A stretch of DNA of 64,000 nucleotides from Hemerocallis citrina (taxonomy: Eukaryota > Streptophyta > Magnoliopsida > Asparagales > Asphodelaceae), in assembly GCA_017893485.1 (NCBI GenBank), contig CM030368.1:107391549-107455548 (forward strand), given 5' to 3'. The notes beneath the pieces were generated by a model. The model was not told the DNA's origin and made no database searches. It saw only the letters and a list, made by a program, of their open reading frames with translations. Positions 10,960-22,476 of the stretch are shown here, piece after piece. Position numbers and translations under genes: made by a program. Within the stretch, counting starts at the first letter, position 1. Every line of letters starts with the position of its first letter.

Positions 10960-11122
10960 CTTATAGGGAAAGGAGGAGAAAATGTCATCATATAAAGCAA
11001 CACAAACGTAAGTTACTTACATTTAAATCTCTATAAATTGAAACTCACACTCTAATGTCCATCCTAATGTGTCGTCCTTGTAAATTTGTACTACTTATTG
11101 AAGCATGGCTCTGATACCACTC
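10960..11122 (-). promoter_or_regulatory. Primer-binding site and untranslated leader of chromovirus D
   Basis: On the minus strand TGGTATCAGAGCCATGC (11103-11119) is complementary to the 3' end of initiator tRNA-Met, the usual primer of plant Ty3/Gypsy elements. It begins three bases after the 5' LTR end at 11123. The following leader to the ATG at 10959 shows nothing else. Confidence 0.9.
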
Positions 11123-12690
11123 TATAACAAGACAAAATTTGAAGTTCCACAGGATCTTTATACTTCACTTCGTACAATTTTATAAGAAATTTTGAAAATT
11201 TTTATTACAACCGAGTCTTTTACATTAATAACGCAGCAAAAAGTAAATTGAAGTACAATAATGAAAAATATACAATTGTAATAACTTTAACATTTAAATA
11301 ATCATCAGCATCAAATTCATCTTTATATCTTCTTGTAAATTCCAAGTCCTGCATATAAAACTGTGGGCACGTTAGTTGCTTACAACAGACGAAATATTAT
11401 ACACGGTCATCCTCGCTATGCCGAAAGTATAACGATCTTTTAATACTTTAACAACCACAAACTTGAATGTAAAATAATGTGTTAAAAATGACTACTCTAA
11501 ACATGTAAGTGTATGCAATGCCTTAATACCTAGTGCAGATGTTTTACGCTAAGATGACACTAATGCATACTTGTTCGGATTCTATGCATCCCATACTACA
11601 TAGGTCCGAGGGCAAGTACCTACGTACTTCATAATAAAGGGTTTAATCACTGGCCATAATAACTACCCGGTAATAAAACAAAGTTTAGACATTTCATGAG
11701 TATGAATCCCAGTCCCGGAATCCACCGCCTAACTATACAGAATCCTCGTAGTGCAAACGTTCCGTTAGTGTCCCTCTAGCCCCGGTATACGTATATACAC
11801 TGGAGTACGGGCATACTATCTGCCCGACTAATCATAGTTCCGGATTTAAAGTAAAACTCACCTCCATCGGAAGCAACCACAGTCCCAGAATCCACCGCTC
11901 GACTGGGTCTGTAGTATCAGAGATCCACCACCCGACTATATGGACGCCCTCCACTCACGTTTGCCCAAGTTTACTACATCTTCACTTATTGCCTAATTCT
12001 TAAGTTCAAGACATGAATAAATTATAACACATAGAGTTTGCTTTCCCCTCCTACCAGACTTAAACACAAACACCGAGATAGCCCACATAGCCGTATCACA
12101 AAAAAATCAATCAACTAATTCAACATTTGCCGGTACCCGGGGTCTCACTAAACCTCTAGATCACAACCTTTCATGTTCTAGAAGTCATGGGTACTCATAC
12201 CCTTCAATAATTATGTATTCAACTTCATTGTATTCATATCATCAACTTTATTCATATCTTAGTCAATTTATCTTACTTTTGTATCATTCATGAAACTCAA
12301 TTCATTCATTTCTTCACAATTCTTTCAAAAAACATTTCTTTTGAACTCACAACATAGAGTAAATTCACTTCAATTCTCATTGGCAATTTTAATCACATCA
12401 AGTATTCTTAATCAACGAAAAAAATTATAAAATCTCATTAAGAGAAAAAATCAATTGTATTGCAAATTTTAATTTTCTTCTAATCAAAATAAAATTCATA
12501 TTTTCAAATGAAAATTCCGAATTCTTCAACTCATTATCTATTGCAAATTCGACCTTTAATTCTGAAAAAATACATAAAATATTGTGAAAATTATTTTTAT
12601 AAAGCCTAAATAATTTTAGGTGAATATTAAAATTTTTCTCGCATTTTAAACTCTTCAAAAACCCAAAAATATCAAAAAAAATCAAAATGG

Positions 12691-12772
12691 AGCTACCAAG
12701 TTTCGAACAAAAGACCCCTGCCCAAGCTACAGTAACCAGACTAGGGCACCACCGAAGACCAAGAAGTCCAAG
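12691..12772 (-). repeat. tRNA-like unit 2 in group D LTR
   Basis: Sense-strand (minus) sequence with an A-box-like start (TGGTCTTCGGTGGTGCCC), GGTTACTGTAGC in the middle and a degenerate B box (TTGTTCGAAACTTGG). It lies 170 bp downstream (in LTR sense) of the partner unit at 12858-12942. Not foldable into a normal tRNA, so not a tRNA gene. Confidence 0.5.
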
Positions 12773-12857
12773 GTGCCTCACTATCATGAAGGTAGGCCGC
12801 AAGATATAGGTACTGTGTCTCAGTACCTTGGGTAAATAAAAACAAACAAAAAGAAGG

Positions 12858-12942
12858 GACTACCAGGTTTCGAACCCAGAACCCAAGGCTAGACGCCAGC
12901 TACAGTAACTGGACTAGGGCACACCCGATGACCAGTAAGTCC
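12858..12942 (-). repeat. tRNA-like unit 1 in group D LTR
   Basis: On the minus strand: TGGTCATCGGGTGTGCCC, then AGTTACTGTAGC, then a good B box, GGGTTCGAAACCTGG. It lies about 1.38 kb (net) from the LTR 5' end. The equivalents are at 22392-22476 and 37873-37958. Confidence 0.55.
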
Positions 12943-13119
12943 AAAGAGACTGACTGATATGGAAAACGGTTAAGTGATTTTTGATTACATCGCACTGTTA
13001 TTTGTTTTCTTTCAATAAACTCGATCATTCAATCGATTTATACCTCTAATAGAATATAAATAATTTTCTAGAATGAGTCTCTTTGAAATACAGTATACAA
13101 CAACTATAAAAACTCTTAT

Positions 13120-13122
<3 letters not shown>

Positions 13123-13182
<60 letters not shown>
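13123..13182. repeat. (AC)n/(AT)n microsatellite
   Basis: Uninterrupted AC dinucleotides (13123-13168) followed by AT dinucleotides (13169-13182), inside the group D 5' LTR. Confidence 0.97.
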
Positions 13183-13595
13183 TTGACATTGCAAATATCT
13201 TCTCTCTTAATTACACACATAAACTCACATTACCCAAATTTTGAAAAATAAAATTTTGTACCACTTATAAACAACTTATGAACTTCTTTGTACTAATTAA
13301 AAATTTACTAGTGAGGCTAACACCACATCTTTTGACTACAATAGAATTTTAAGGCTCTTTCATGCAAGTTACATTATTTGATATAATCATTCTAACATGT
13401 ATAAACTAGTAGATTTCATGCCAACACATTATTAGATATTACATTCTTTTCTACTTTCTAATTATCATGATATCTATCCATTTACTTGAACACAACATTA
13501 TTTCTACATGCCATGGCACAGTTACAATAACATGGGGTAATCTACATTAATCACGTTAAAATAATCTACACTACTCATATGTCAAAAACTAGCAT

Positions 13596-13980
13596 CACTA
13601 CAAACCGTATTGGCTATAGCGGCACTTTTATAAGGCTATAACGGCATTTTTTGGCGCCGTTATAGCTCGTAACGGCGCTTCTGAAATCGCCGCTAAAAGC
13701 GCCGCTAGAAAGTGCGTCGTTACAGCCATATAGGCTACTGCGGCGTGTTCAGTCGCCGCCGCTATATGGTGTCCATCTATAACGGCGCTTTATTAGCGCC
13801 GTTATAGAAGCGTTTCGTTTTTGGGGGAAATGGCTATAGCGGCGCTTATGTGAAACGCCGGTATTGCACCGCAATCAGAAAACCAGCCTTGGTACCTTAC
13901 TGCGGCGCTGTCCCAGTGCCGCGATAGAGGATTAGAAACTGTGGTACCTATGGCGACGTTTTGTGGTGAACGCCGCTATA
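13596..13980. repeat. CACTA left terminal and subterminal repeat region
   Basis: Terminal inverted repeat at 13596-13623, then many direct and inverted copies of TATAACGGCGC and GCCGCTATA, the presumed transposase-binding array. Confidence 0.85.
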
Positions 13981-14267
13981 GGTTTTTTTTTTTTTTACAT
14001 TTTATTATAAAATTTTCAATTAGAAAAATCAGTAATTAATCGCATATTACAAATACATGTAATCATATTAAATTTAAATGCAAATCAAGTAAGTCAATAA
14101 TATCATAATCAAGAACTAAAAGTCACAAATCACAAAAACAACTCAATTGTAACACAAACTGTCATACTACGAGTATCAAATGTATATGTTGTACAACACT
14201 TAGTTATTACAAAACATAGATATAATTCCTACAAAACATTTTTTAAAAAAGTCCAAATTCAACAAAC

Positions 14268-14698
14268 TACGGCAGGGGAGTGAGTCTCTTCGTATGGCCC
14301 GCTGTTGCTTCCAATTCCATCGTTATTTTGCCCTGGTGTATATGCGTGACTGGAAACCGATGGAATACACTGACCCTGTAGAAAAAACAATCAAAATTCA
14401 CAAATATCATTTGCTCGTTCGTATATGAATTAATTAGTGAATAAGATACAGTATGAAACTCAGTCATCTATAGTGACAGAGGAACTCAAACTTAATAATC
14501 ATCATAATAGTAATTTATAACACATAAGAACAAGAAGAAGATGAAGGATCACTAGGAGACAAGAAGAGTACCATGAAGTCATCCAAAATCATTGCTTCAG
14601 GCGTGCAATCCCTTTCTTGAACCTTTTTCCTGAGAATCCTTGACGAGTACAAGTACATTTTGTCAGAATTTCCTTGTTCATAAACTCCTCACCTTCAT
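14268..14698 (-). pseudogene. Possible two-exon C-terminal coding remnant inside CACTA
   Basis: Minus strand. A segment ending 14571 reads MYLYSSRILRKKVQERD...TPEAMILDDFM, followed by a donor (ATG|GTACTC). A second segment starts at 14372 after a strong acceptor (TTTTTTCTACAG) and continues in phase as GQCIPSVSSHAYTPG...EETHSPA to a stop near 14265. I do not recognise the protein. It could be the end of a CACTA-encoded gene or another captured host fragment. Support is only the coherent phase-0 splice pair. Confidence 0.35.
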
Positions 14699-15883
14699 CA
14701 CATGACCATCTAGACCATTTACACATTTATGTTTCAGTTTGGACTGCAACTAGTATGGTCACAAGATGGTTCGGTGAAGAATAGCGAAGAATCGGAAGTG
14801 TATGTGTGAGATATTGCAAGGTTTGGGACATAAGGAGTAGCCAAATCTAGGTAATTGTGAGACATCGGGTGAACCTTTTATAAATTTTACAAAAACTATA
14901 ATTTGTCCAAAACTCGGAAAAATAAACCACATAGCAATGGGAGGTGTGTAGTCCATCTGATCGCTTCTTGAAACCTCCTTTAATTCTTTGCTTCTTCCTA
15001 TATTCCCTTCATATAAAAAATTGGTTGTAGGTGTTTAAAGATCAACATACACTGGCTTAACAAAGAGCGGATCTAAATTGGTAATTAAACGGATAAACCA
15101 CACAACTGTTTATCAAGTATCAACCTTAATTTCTAACCTTCTATCAAAACTTTACCTTTAGCAGAATTTAGGGCCCTCTAACCTCTCTTGCTGTCTCCTT
15201 TTTTATCTTCTTTATTTTATCTCCTTTACTCTTTCATTTCATTCCCTCAAATTTTTCATGTGTGCACACTCAAAAAACAGAGTAGGGCAGCTATTTGCCA
15301 AGCTAGGATGAAGATATATTCCCTAAAGATAAAGATCACTACAACTAGATCATTTACCCCCCAAACCTGATTGCACCATAATCAAAACAAGAATGGGTTA
15401 AGTGATTTCCATCTACCACAGATGGAACCAAGACTATTGTAACAGCATAAAGCTAAAACACAACTTGTAACACGTAATATCAACAAGCTAACTGATGGCT
15501 TGGGGCAGTGTCTGAAGTAGAGTCTACAGTGTTCTTGTAGATTAAGAAATAATCTCTTCACTTTTTTAATACTCAGAATGAGTAGGGTTTTAAAATTAAA
15601 AAAAGTAGGTGAAAATTTTTGGTTCTTACGTAATGAAGGATATTTCACATAGAATAGTCTACTTTCTTATGATTATTTTTTTTATGAATACTTAAACACT
15701 ATTAAAGGACTCCCTATAAGAATCAAGCTACTTATCCCAAAACAGGATCAAAAGTGTGACTATAAGTACATGACCATCTAAAAACACATCATTATTGTGA
15801 AAAGTATTTACACAAAAAACTACATGGTAATGCTAATGCTCTGTACAGAAAAAGAAAGGACAAACAATAGTTTAGAGAAGTAC

Positions 15884-17885
15884 CACAGCAGTCAATGACA
15901 TTGACAAAAATGCACCAACAAAAACCCCTTCTGAAGGCTTCCCTCCACACAACTACAAAAAGAGCATCAGTAACATAAGAATCAACAAAGAACCAAGTAT
16001 AATAATAATAATAACAACAACAACAAAATACAACTTTCAGATTGATGAATGTAAGCTAGCTTATAAATTGATATATGCACCTTAAACCAGAGACAGAAAT
16101 TTATTCTAAAAGTGTACAATGCTGCAAAAAAGACTACCACAATATTGGACCAGTATACAAGGATGGCTACTAAATTATTCTATGATTATGTGGTCAAGGC
16201 GGTATTACTGAAGTATCTTATTACATATAACATGAATATAAACAACTCACTAATTTCAGTTACAACACCAGAACCTACTATTATGTCTAGACTCTGTTGC
16301 ATGTGCCATAAAGTCAAGATATGATATGACTTGAAAATGACTTGTAAATCTTATTGTATAAAGTTAGTATGTAGGAAAACATACCATGACTTTAAAAATA
16401 TCAAATTATGATGTGACAAAATGATATTTTGTGAGATTGTTCATGAGTATCAGTTGCCACAACATGCATTTCATAGAACCTATAGAAAAAATTTTGTTGC
16501 ACGAAATAGGAATATTTACAGCAAATGGTAGAGAGATAGTAGATATGCAAGGTGTTACACCAATTAAAATCAACCTGCCAGTCCCTTAATTTCACATACA
16601 TGGTGGTAAGCCACAGGTAATGCATCCAACACATGGGAACCGGAGATACAATACACAGCATGTAATGCAAAAGCAAATTGATGTATTTGTGCACATATTG
16701 TTGGACAATCATGCCAGAAGTATCAGATAGAATAATACATTTCCCTCAACTAAGCATACCTCATGAAACATGAACTCTCCCATGCCACGTGGGAAGGGGA
16801 AATCTTGGGTTAAAATCTCGTAGAGGCGGTGGATAGAGTAGTAGAGTAGCCATGCAAGTTGAAGCACATTATTTGACTAAAACACTAAAGTTTAAACTTG
16901 CATTTATATGCTTCAAGATTACATATTTTTAGTATTCCTCTTATTTCTGCATTTTCCTGATTTTCTGGCTATACATGTTTGTACATACCCGAGCCTGCAA
17001 TAGTATTCACTCACAAACACACATGTGCTTGTTAAAAGTTTATACCAAAATTTTAGGAAGCAACCTCATGTCTGCTATAGATTAATTACAGGATGAAAAA
17101 TAAAATGATCTATCTACATCCACATGTTTCAAGAAAATTTTATATAACATGTTCCAACCTTTTGGTGTTTCAACTAAACGTAAAATGCCAGAAGTGCAAA
17201 ATTAACTGACAGAAACTTTTAACATACCGATGCAGTGATGCCGCATAAGCACATAAAGAGAAATATTTGAAGTAGACCTCCAAGAACAGCAACTGCACGG
17301 ACAACCCAAAGCTGGAGATCCAGAATCAAGCATTTAAACTCAAACTCAACTAGTTAATGCAATAATGTATGTCAAGAAGTTTCCACATTAAAGCTACACA
17401 GACAAATGGTACCTTTGTTGTAGAGAACCCCAGACCCAACGCAAAAAGAAGAAATATAACACCAATTTGAGTAACAGTTTCAACCTACAATGAAGAGTGA
17501 AAATGAGGAATTGCATTAGCACAGAGACATGCAGTAGTTTCTAGAATGATCAAGTTCTAAATATGACCTACAACAGTTGATGAATTTTGAATGGAAACAT
17601 GTAACCTTCTTTAGAAGTTATTCTTATTTATAAACAAAGACAAACTTAATAAGATGGAGCACCGCCTTTTCCAATGCTAAATGCATACATCAAACTATCA
17701 AAGTTCTAAAGTAGACAGGCAGAATTCTCAGTGTTTAACAAATGCTTTTACAAGATTTCAACATGTACACTACCATACTAGCTAAAGTTCCAAAAGTAAA
17801 AGCACCTTACTTGCACCATTTCGCTAACAAAGTTCAAACCACCAGGTCCAATGAGAGAACCAGCAAGCAAATATCCAGTAATCAC
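15884..17885 (-). pseudogene. KEA: Captured fragment of a K+/H+ antiporter (KEA) gene, four exons
   Basis: Minus strand. Four exons, all phase 0 with GT-AG borders: 17811-17885, 17413-17484, 17228-17311 and 15884-15952 (25, 24, 28 and 23 codons). They read GYLLAGSLIGPGGLNFVSEM, FLLFALGLGFSTTK, AVAVLGGLLQIFLFM, and KPSEGVFVGAFLSMSLTAV. This matches, as I know the family, the first half of the membrane exchanger domain of plant KEA4/5/6-type antiporters (monovalent cation:proton antiporter-2), which exchange K+ for H+ across endomembranes. No stop occurs in 100 codons, but conserved residues differ: Gly where the family has Glu in ALGLEFS, and Leu for Ser in SMSSTAV. The N-terminus and the rest of the domain are missing, so no working transporter is possible. 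It is a transduplicate carried by the CACTA element. Confidence 0.88.
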
Positions 17886-18265
17886 CTGCATAAATTTATT
17901 GTTCTTAGTTACTTTTTATAACTTGGTAGTTGGTACACATTACATTGTTAATAATGATCCCAGAATAACTTACCAAAAAAATAAAATTGTAAGCTGTTTA
18001 CATTCAGTCTATACTAAGCTAGTTCCTAGTGGATGGTGGATATGACTTGTCGTGAAGCCAAATTACAATTTCCACTGTGGTGAAGATCTGATCAGATCAA
18101 TCGATTAGTATGCCTCCAACAAATCAGCCTACTCTATTATTAAGCCAACTAAACCATTCACCTAAAGTAAGTCAGGCCAGATCTTGGGTATTCCAATCTG
18201 GATGACATCGATTTGTTTTATGTGATTTGAATTGTTGTGAATAGATTAAAAATACCCAACTTACT

Positions 18266-18484
18266 TTGATGGAGCGAGAGAGAACGGCAAGGGTGGCAGC
18301 GATGGGTATACACAGGTCGAAGAGCGGCGAAGGAGGACCGGAGAAGGAGCGGCGGAGAAGGAGCGGCGAAGGAGGAGCGGTCAAGGAGCGGCGGAGGAGG
18401 AGTGGCGAAGGAGGAGCGGGGAAGGACGGGAGCGGCAAGGGTGTGCGCACGAGAGATGCGCGCGCAAGGGAGGTGAGGCGTTGA
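18266..18484. repeat. GC-rich purine repeat tract in CACTA
   Basis: Plus-strand purine-rich repeats of GGAGCGGCGAAGGAGGAGCGG type (unit about 15-18 bp). Open frames on both strands follow from the repeat and give low-complexity RRRSGEGGA or PPSPLLLRRS proteins; I do not call a gene. On the minus strand it lies upstream of the KEA exons and could be the captured 5' untranslated region or first exon. Confidence 0.5.
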
Positions 18485-18717
18485 ATGGGGAGAGGAGAGA
18501 GCAACGCGATGGGGAAGAAGATGAGCGGGATCGTGGGTTTAGAGAGGATTAGGGGAGAACGGATCGGAAGAGGGATAAGATTAAAGTAGGCAGGATTAGG
18601 GTTAGAGTAGAGCGGGAAGAAGATGAGCGGGATTAGAGTAGAGCAGGATTAATTAGGGTTGTAAAAATTGGGGAAAGTAAAAGGGGTGCGGGGTAGCTTT
18701 TCAGAACATTATTTACC

Positions 18718-18928
18718 CCACCTTATAACGGCGCGTATAAATAACCGCCGCGATAGGTCATAGATATATATATATAACAGCATTACTATTTGAGGCTATA
18801 GCGCCGTTGTTGCCATGCGCCGTTACAGAGAGTGTGTTTTTTATAAAATAAAATTCTACTATACTTATAGCGGCACAGTGTGATAAGCCGGAAAAAGTAT
18901 GCCGCTATAGCCCATACGGTTTGTAGTG
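18718..18928. repeat. CACTA right subterminal and terminal repeat region
   Basis: Inverted copies of the left-end motifs (TTATAACGGCGCG, GCTATAGCGCCGTT, GCGCCGTTACAG), ending in the terminal inverted repeat 18901-18928 and the CAT duplication. Confidence 0.85.
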
Positions 18929-19652
18929 CATGCTCATCCTACAATTTTAGAAAGCATTTAAGACCACCCACCTCTAAGAAGACTTACAAATGTAGAAATA
19001 CAACTCCTAGAAAATTCCTAGCTTCAACACGATCACCTAGCACTTCTCCTTCTAGCAAGAGCAACTCCAAGCCTTGAACGATGCAAGACAAGAACTCTCT
19101 AACTCTCTTTCTTTTCTTCTCTCCTTGATTCTTAATTTGGTGCAAGAAACAAACACTAGGGGGTGGGGGGGGGGGGTATTTATAGGCTAAATGCATGGCT
19201 AGGATTTGGTCTCACAATCAAGTAACTACCCACTCTCTCCACTGTCCCAAAACCGACCCCCCTCTCTTGTGCATACACATACATGTGTAGTGCACAAGTG
19301 CACACCCACGTTCATTTTTTATAAATATTTATACTTTTATTTGTGTGTCAACTAGTTGTTACATATCATGTGTGAGACTATGTACAACTAATTTGTAGGA
19401 TTAAGTTAGTGGGCTTGTCTTGTAGGCTTGATTTTAATTTAATTAATTAACCTAGTGGTCTTAGAGTCTTCTCTTAGACCTATGGGTTTTATTATAAGAA
19501 GTAGACAAAATAGAATAAAAAATAAAAAGAGAACTCATGCATACTACAAAAAATAATTTGTGAATGAAAGGGAATGAAATTTTGCACGTGTGTTGCACGT
19601 CAAAAATAGAAAAATGTACTTTTATTTAGGAAAATTTATACGGGATGTTACA
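18929..19652 (-). mobile_element. 5' LTR of chromovirus D, outer part
   Basis: Continuation of the LTR after the CACTA element. The minus-strand LTR start TGTAACATCCCG is at 19652, and the TATA box with flanking G/C-run is at 19160-19186. It is very similar to 4956-5841. It abuts a group A LTR at 19653 with no recognisable 5-bp duplication relative to the other end of the element. Confidence 0.9.
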
Positions 19653-20078
19653 TCCAGCCAACTAGAATCTCATATCACCCACACCATCTTGTAGCTGATC
19701 ACCAAAATCTGCAATTTATCAAATTGCAGGAAGAGAAAAACAAAACAGAATGCCCGTCAATGCAAGTTACGAGATGCTTGTAGCGCAGGCACAAGTACAG
19801 GAAAAAGGGTAAACAACTTGTACTGCAGGCACAAGTACAGAAAAAAGGGTAAACAAATAACATGGAATAGACATGATAACAAAATAGAACAACTAGCATG
19901 GCAAGATAAACACGTGCAAGTGGCATGTATCAAGTGTCAAGTGAACAAGTATCATATAAACAAGAATCAAGTAACGAGTGTCAAGTAAACAATTATCATG
20001 TACAAGTATTGGGTAACAAGTGTCCAGTATCAAGTATCATGTAAACAAGTAACAAGTAACAAGTGTCAAGTGAACATA
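19653..20078 (-). mobile_element. Group A LTR copy A', 3' portion
   Basis: Matches 253-640 of the first LTR (CCAGCCAACTAGAATCTCAT onward). It continues after the nested 3.8-kb LTR at 23878. The last 250 bp or so of the LTR 3' end are missing where element D begins. Confidence 0.9.
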
Positions 20079-21759
20079 TGTAACACCCCGAATTCCAAAA
20101 TACAACCGAATTCGAAGTTCCACAGGATCTTTACACTTTTTTCATACAATTTTACAAGGAATTTAAAACATTTCTTACATCAGAGTTACATTATACTCTT
20201 ACATTATTACAGCGGAAGTAATTTTACAGTAATTACATGAAACAACATTTAAATCAATCTTTGAGCAGCATGTATACTTCAATTTGTCAAGCATCTTTAC
20301 CTTGCATGTAAAACTGTGGGCGCGTCAGTTCATTCAACTAATGAAATATTACACACGGCCATCCTCTCTATGTCGAAAATAGTATAACGATTCTCAATAC
20401 TTAGCAAACCACAAACTTGTTCACAACCAATGCTAAAGGGACTATCCTATTGATGTCGTGTTGTGAATGTGCACTTAGCCCTTAATGGAATTATTTCTAT
20501 TTATATGACACTAATGCGCACTTGTTCAGAGTCTATGCAGCCTATACTACATAGGTCTGAGGGCAAGCCCTTAACCGTTCTTCATCTTGTAGGGTTCAAT
20601 CCCTCATCATCACTTAATCTACTACTGTAACTACGGTAAGTATCTTAGATATTTTATGACCTACGAAATCATGTCTAGGCGCCCGGGAGGGAACCCCAAT
20701 GCACTGACACATGACTTATCATGCAGGCAACCTGTAGTAATTCAGCTCCTACCATAGACATGACACCACCCGCAGTCGTCAAACACCCCACCGGGATGGT
20801 ACTCTGGAACAGTATCCACGTCCTACTCATGACGCATCATGGGACATCCTGTGAATACTCTCACGCCGCCAATCCAATGGCTCTCATACTCAATATTTTT
20901 CTCTTACTTTCATCACATCTTCACTATGTATCTAATTCTTAGTCTAATTGAATCATGAATAAAATCAATCCCTTAGAGTTTAGCACTCCCACTATACCGG
21001 TCTTATTCATTTATTTCACATGACCCAAACCTTGGTCTTTTAGTTTCAAATATCATTTCCACATTTCTTTTATTGCCGGTATAAGGCTTAGCTACACCCT
21101 AGTTCTCAATTTCAACTCACAATTACAACATCGAGCTTTTTATGCTCATAAAGTCTTTTCATGATTAATCACAATTTACATTTCATAATCATAGTATTCA
21201 TGTATCCATACCCTTTAAACTCATCATATTCAATATTTCAATTCCATACACAATCTAATGCAAAAAATAATAATAAATCTCAACTAGTCATATTCAATTG
21301 TTCATTCATTCCACCAATCTCTTATTCTTATTTTCAATCCGTACTAAAAATCACAATTTATAATTTCAATTAGTTACACAAATCACAATTTCAAATTTCT
21401 CATTATTAATTTTTATTTTAAAACTCTTTAAAAAAACTCATTTATTTTTCCCTTATCCCAAAAGACAATTTAATTATAAACAAGTTCTTTCTTACAAACT
21501 AGGCTCAATTTCTCAATTACACTTTACCAAAAGTTATAAAAATTTCTCTCATAAAGTCCAAATAATTTCCGTAATTTTTCCATATTTTTCTTCAATTTTA
21601 ATTTATTTTAAAAAAAACTCAAAAACTCTTAGATTACGTTTGGTTTGTTGTTTTGAAAACAGTTTTCTGAAAACAGTTTTCTGAAAATGAGTGTAAAAAC
21701 TGTTTGATAATAATTTTTTATGAAAACAGTTTTTTGAAAATGAGGGTATAATGTATGTA

Positions 21760-22195
21760 TAAGTTTGGTTGTATGTATATACTGTATACAGTATATATAC
21801 TCTGATACATACATGTTGTATACATATACATACATACTGATATATAACAATATTAAATATTTTATTATAATAAACATATTTAATAATATACATATATATA
21901 ATAATATATAATAATTATAATAATATATATGTAATAATAATATATTCAAATTATATATTAAACGATTTATTATAATAATAATAAATTATATAATTATATA
22001 TATAATAATATATAATAATATATAATAGTAATATATAATAATATATTATAATAATAATATATTATTATAATAGTTATATAAAATAGTATATATGAAATAA
22101 TAGTATATATAAAATAGTATATATAAAATAATAATATAATATAATATATATATAATAATAATATAATATAATAATAGTATATATAATAAGAGAGA
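21760..22195. repeat. TATA/ATAATA-rich low-complexity tract
   Basis: About 430 bp of TATATAATAATA-type microsatellite, with TGTATAC palindromic steps at the left end. The small ORFs here are artefacts of the repeat. Confidence 0.9.
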
Positions 22196-22230
22196 AATTA
22201 TTTCTCCAAAAAAAAACTTTTTAAACCAAA

Positions 22231-22306
22231 GCCACACCCGGATTCGAACCCACAACCAGCGGCCTAAAGGACAGCGCCCAAGACCACTGCGCCAAGCCAC
22301 CGAGGC
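22231..22306 (-). repeat. tRNA-like unit 2 in 3.8-kb LTR
   Basis: The best of the tRNA-like units. On the minus strand GCCTCGGTGGCTTGGCGCAG begins it, giving an A box TTGGCGCAGTGG, and GGGTTCGAATCCGGG a perfect B-box core; the ends GCC/GGC are complementary. Length 76 nt. Arms do not pair well enough for a working tRNA; it resembles a tRNA-derived SINE head. Confidence 0.6.
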
Positions 22307-22391
22307 GATATGATAGGGGTTTATTATCCCTATGTATTGGCTTTCGGTGTTTGGGGTTTTTAACAAAAAATAAATAAAAAAGCTTCTTCTC

Positions 22392-22476
22392 AGTATCGAA
22401 CCCGAGACCAGCGACTAAGCCCCCGCTACTGTAGCGACTGAAACCCTTCCGACCAACTGGTCTAAGCGACCAGATT
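22392..22476 (-). repeat. tRNA-like unit 1 in 3.8-kb LTR
   Basis: On the minus strand: TTAGACCAGTTGG (A-box-like), CGCTACAGTAGC, and GGGTTCGATACTG (B-box-like). It lies 1.40 kb from the LTR 5' end and 170 bp before the second unit. Confidence 0.55.

Larger units (their letters stand above)
11123..13595 (-). mobile_element. 5' LTR of chromovirus D, inner part
   Basis: Minus-strand LTR. Its 3' end (GTTATA, a decayed TTACA) is at 11123. The outer part continues at 18932-19652 after the CACTA insertion, giving a net length of about 3.19 kb. The end near 11130-11450 is homologous to 20079-20400 (shared GAAGTTCCACAGGATCTTTA and ACTGTGGGC), which ties this LTR to the 3.8-kb group D LTR. It carries two tRNA-like units and a CA microsatellite. 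No coding capacity. Confidence 0.88.
13596..18928. mobile_element. CACTA DNA transposon, non-autonomous, with captured host exons
   Basis: 5333 bp bounded by 28-bp terminal inverted repeats that match at 27 of 28 positions and begin CACTACAAACCG. It is flanked by the 3-bp duplication CAT (13593-13595 and 18929-18931). The 3' LTR of the host element has the empty site (ACTAGCATGCTC). Both ends have subterminal arrays of CTATAACGGCGC / GCGCCGTTATAG type motifs, typical of plant CACTA/En-Spm elements. No transposase is recognisable, so it would depend on a partner. The interior holds a KEA gene fragment (15884-17885), a possible two-exon coding remnant (14268-14698) and a GC-rich purine tract (18266-18484). 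I see nothing assignable in 14970-15880 or the introns. Confidence 0.95.

Noticed and set aside
15884..17885. A functional host KEA gene
   Set aside because: Only four exons, enclosed within CACTA ends with a target-site duplication, conserved residues changed, no start or C-terminal half.
22231..22306. A tRNA gene
   Set aside because: A and B boxes are good but the arms do not pair as a functional tRNA, and equivalents sit at the same place in other LTRs.
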